A stretch of DNA of 32,753 nt, taken from NCBI GenBank assembly GCA_016218815.1, contig JACRCX010000146.1, forward strand, positions 1-32,753, read 5' to 3'. This document shows positions 31,085 to 32,753 of the stretch, piece by piece. Below the pieces are notes generated by a model. The model was not told where the DNA came from, made no database searches, and was given only the letters and a program-made list of their open reading frames with translations. The position numbers and the translations under genes are program-made. Each line of letters begins with the position of its first letter. Position 1 is the first letter of the stretch. The stretch is from Deltaproteobacteria bacterium. GTDB taxonomy: Bacteria; Myxococcota_A; Polyangia; DRWM01; JAAZOP01.

Positions 31085-32110
31085 ATGCGCGCCGCCGTCT
31101 ACCACAACAACCGCGACGTCCGCCTTGCGGAGCTGCCCGTCCCCGCGATCGGTCCCGGCGAGGCGCTCTTGCGCCTCGAGTCCAGCGGCATCTGCGGCAG
31201 CGACGTCGTCGAGTGGTACCGCGTCCGCAAGGCGCCCCTCGTGCTCGGCCACGAGGTCGCCGGCGTGATCGAGGCGGTGGGGGAGGGCGTCACGAAGGTC
31301 GCGCCCGGCGACCGCGTCGTCGCCGCCCACCACGTCCCCTGCAACACCTGCCGCGCCTGCCTCCGTGGACACCATTCGACGTGCGATACCCTGCGCACCA
31401 CGACCTTCGACCCCGGCGGCTTCTGCGAGCGCGTGCGGCTGCCCGCGATCAACGTCGACCGCGGCGTGTTCAAGCTCCCCGACGACCTGTCGTTCGACGA
31501 GGGGACCTTCGCCGAGCCGCTGGCGTGCGTGATCCGCGCGCAGCGCATCGCCCGAATACGTGCCGGCGACTCCGTGCTCGTGCTGGGCGCCGGTCTCTCC
31601 GGCCTCCTGCACTTGAAGCTCGCCGCCGCGCTCGGCGCCGGCCGCCTCCTGGCCACCGACGTCCTGGAATCGCGCCGCGCCGCCGCCCTGCGCTTCGGCG
31701 CGGAAGCGGTCTTCGACGGGCGTGACGACGTCCCCCGCCGGGTCCGCGACGCCAACGAAGGCCGCGGCGCGGACCTCGTGGTCGTCTGCGCCGCCCAGGA
31801 AACGGTCTACCAGCAGGCGTTCCAGTCCGTCGACCGCGGCGGCACGATCCTGATCTTCGCGCTGCCCGAGCCGGGGGTTCTGGTCCCGGCGCCGCTGCAC
31901 GACCTGTGGCGCGACGGCGTTACCATCACCTCCAGCTACGCGGGCCCGCCGCGCGAGACCCGCGAGGCGCTCGAGCTGCTCCGTGCCCGCCGCGTGCGCG
32001 TCGAGGACATGGTCACCCACCGCCTCCCGCTCGCCCAGACCCCCCGCGGCTTCGCGCTCGTCGCCGACGGCCGCGAGTGCCTCAAGGTCATCATCCGCCC
32101 CCAGGAGTGA
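31085..32110 (+). CDS. Zinc-dependent medium-chain dehydrogenase
   Basis: 341 residues from the ATG at 31085; the frame continues upstream to 31025, but that part is only repeat sequence. The catalytic zinc ligands are visible: Cys in SSGICGSD (about residue 37), GHEVAGV, and a Glu in the later FAEPLACV stretch. Structural zinc Cys are present in HVPCNTCRACLRGHHSTC. The Rossmann motif is VLVLGAGLSGLLHLKLA, followed by an acidic residue (ATDVLESRR) that suggests NAD use. The closest named relatives are sorbitol, threonine and galactitol-phosphate dehydrogenases. It lies 86 bases after lsrF in the same direction, separated by the heptamer tract, and may act on a related sugar or diol; this link is an inference from position. 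Confidence 0.85.
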   Translation: MRAAVYHNNRDVRLAELPVPAIGPGEALLRLESSGICGSDVVEWYRVRKAPLVLGHEVAGVIEAVGEGVTKVAPGDRVVAAHHVPCNTCRACLRGHHSTCDTLRTTTFDPGGFCERVRLPAINVDRGVFKLPDDLSFDEGTFAEPLACVIRAQRIARIRAGDSVLVLGAGLSGLLHLKLAAALGAGRLLATDVLESRRAAALRFGAEAVFDGRDDVPRRVRDANEGRGADLVVVCAAQETVYQQAFQSVDRGGTILIFALPEPGVLVPAPLHDLWRDGVTITSSYAGPPRETREALELLRARRVRVEDMVTHRLPLAQTPRGFALVADGRECLKVIIRPQE

Positions 32111-32138
32111 TCCACCCCCCCTGCCCCCCCCATTGGCC

Positions 32139-32201
32139 GGTTCCCTGTTCCCCGGTCCCTGTTCGCCGGTTCCAGTTCTCGGTTCTCAGTTCTCAGTTCT
32201 C
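32139..32201. repeat. Heptamer tandem tract (AGTTCTC family)
   Basis: Nine units in strict 7-base register: GGTTCCC, TGTTCCC, CGGTCCC, TGTTCGC, CGGTTCC, AGTTCTC, GGTTCTC, AGTTCTC, AGTTCTC. The tract ends about 10 bases before the -10 of the next gene. Confidence 0.85.
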
Positions 32202-32212
32202 TCCCCGAAGCG

Positions 32213-32221
32213 TGCTACCGT
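32213..32221 (+). promoter_or_regulatory. Extended -10 element for the last gene
   Basis: TG-C-TACCGT would start the transcript near 32228, leaving a leader of about 10 bases that consists mainly of the Shine-Dalgarno AGGAGG. Confidence 0.45.
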
Positions 32222-32237
32222 TCTCCACAGGAGGGGC

Positions 32238-32753
32238 TTGCTGTACGCTTCGCTCTCAGCGTTCGCCCCCGGACCCCTCGAACGGCTGGCCGACCTGCCG
32301 GTCGTGGGCGTCCTCTTCGTCGGGCCCGTCTGGCTCGTCGGCCTCAAGCTCGCCGGCGTCCTCGTCGGCCTCTGGATCGTCATCGCCCTCCTGCGCGGGC
32401 TCGCCGGCGGCGGCGAACGCCGCCTCGCTCGCGAAGCCCGCCGGCTCGTCGCCGACGGCCGCTACGAGCAGGCCGGCGACTTCCACGTCGTCCACGGCAA
32501 CCTCCAGGCGGCGATCCACATGTTCGAGCAGGCCGGCGCCTGGGCCAAGGCCGCCCGCGTCGCCGAATCCCTCGGCCAGGAAGCGCGCGCCCGGCAGTTC
32601 CGCGAGCGAGCGGGGGCGGCGAGCCCCGGGTCGCGGGCTGCGGCCGCCGCTCCGTCGCGGGGCGCTACCGTCGGGACTGCGGCCGCCGCGCAGCGTGCTC
32701 CCGCGGCGCAGGGCCGGGCCGCCGCGGGGCCGGCGCCCGCCCCGGGCTCCCGC
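32238..32753 (+). CDS. Membrane-anchored TPR-like protein, 3' truncated
   Basis: The frame is open from the TTG at 32238 to the window end (172 codons). The TTG start is supported by ACAGGAGGGG directly upstream. An N-terminal region of two hydrophobic segments (about residues 18-55) is followed by a helical repeat of TPR type, DGRYEQAGDFHVVHGNLQAA and MFEQAGAWAKAARVAESLGQ, and then a long Ala/Pro/Gly-rich linker. The rest is outside the window, so the domain beyond the linker is unknown. The pattern resembles bacterial proteins that link an inner-membrane anchor to cytoplasmic signalling or FHA/kinase modules, but this cannot be settled here. Confidence 0.65.
   Translation, partial: MLYASLSAFAPGPLERLADLPVVGVLFVGPVWLVGLKLAGVLVGLWIVIALLRGLAGGGERRLAREARRLVADGRYEQAGDFHVVHGNLQAAIHMFEQAGAWAKAARVAESLGQEARARQFRERAGAASPGSRAAAAAPSRGATVGTAAAAQRAPAAQGRAAAGPAPAPGSR

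Overview
The window is very GC-rich, densely coded and free of rRNA, tRNA, insertion sequences and CRISPR arrays. Several traits point to a Gram-negative deltaproteobacterial or Myxococcota-like genome, probably an environmental lineage: LolC/E and LolD, several lipobox lipoproteins with Cys-rich or Asp-Ala tracts, a purF-prfB-lysS-lolC-lolD cluster, a sigma-54 promoter, and many short degenerate repeats. This assignment is an inference from gene content, not a search result.

Layout. 3-1178: 3' end of a secreted repeat protein. 1251-6193 (minus): a probable cluster of a zinc-ribbon membrane protein, a tungstate/molybdate-type ABC permease and ATPase, and a large membrane glycosyltransferase-like protein. 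6525-10437 (plus): two lipoproteins and a membrane metallopeptidase-like/TPR protein. 10482-12662 (minus): bacterioferritin, XerC/D recombinase, alpha/beta hydrolase. 12663-13223: a 560-base gene-free region holding a near-consensus sigma-54 promoter that leads straight into three strong hairpins (candidate small RNA), followed by the purF promoter. 13224-19845: purF, prfB (with programmed +1 frameshift), lysS, lolC/E and lolD, tightly packed or overlapping. 20089-23767: two Asp-Ala-repeat lipoproteins separated by decayed fragments (lamin-tail and RCC1 remnants) on the other strand. 23791-30069: M90/SEC-C peptidase, several small or unknown proteins, a TfoX-N/H1-tail protein, a P-loop protein and a VWA lipoprotein. 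30207-32110: LsrF-type thiolase and a zinc dehydrogenase. 32238 to the end: start of a membrane-anchored TPR-like protein.

Three themes stand out. (1) A sigma-54-driven three-hairpin RNA candidate upstream of purF, similar in plan to the Pxr regulatory RNA of Myxococcus. (2) Short tandem arrays with strict 7-base period (and related 8/9-base families) plus a 67-base palindromic element. These fill gaps between genes and also sit in frame inside the glycosyltransferase, lysS, lolC/E and lolD genes, where they encode new linkers or tails. (3) Seven genes have an extended -10 element (TGnTAnnnT or close) ending only 6 or 8 bases before the start codon and no Shine-Dalgarno, which implies leaderless mRNAs. 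Most other genes carry a recognisable Shine-Dalgarno.
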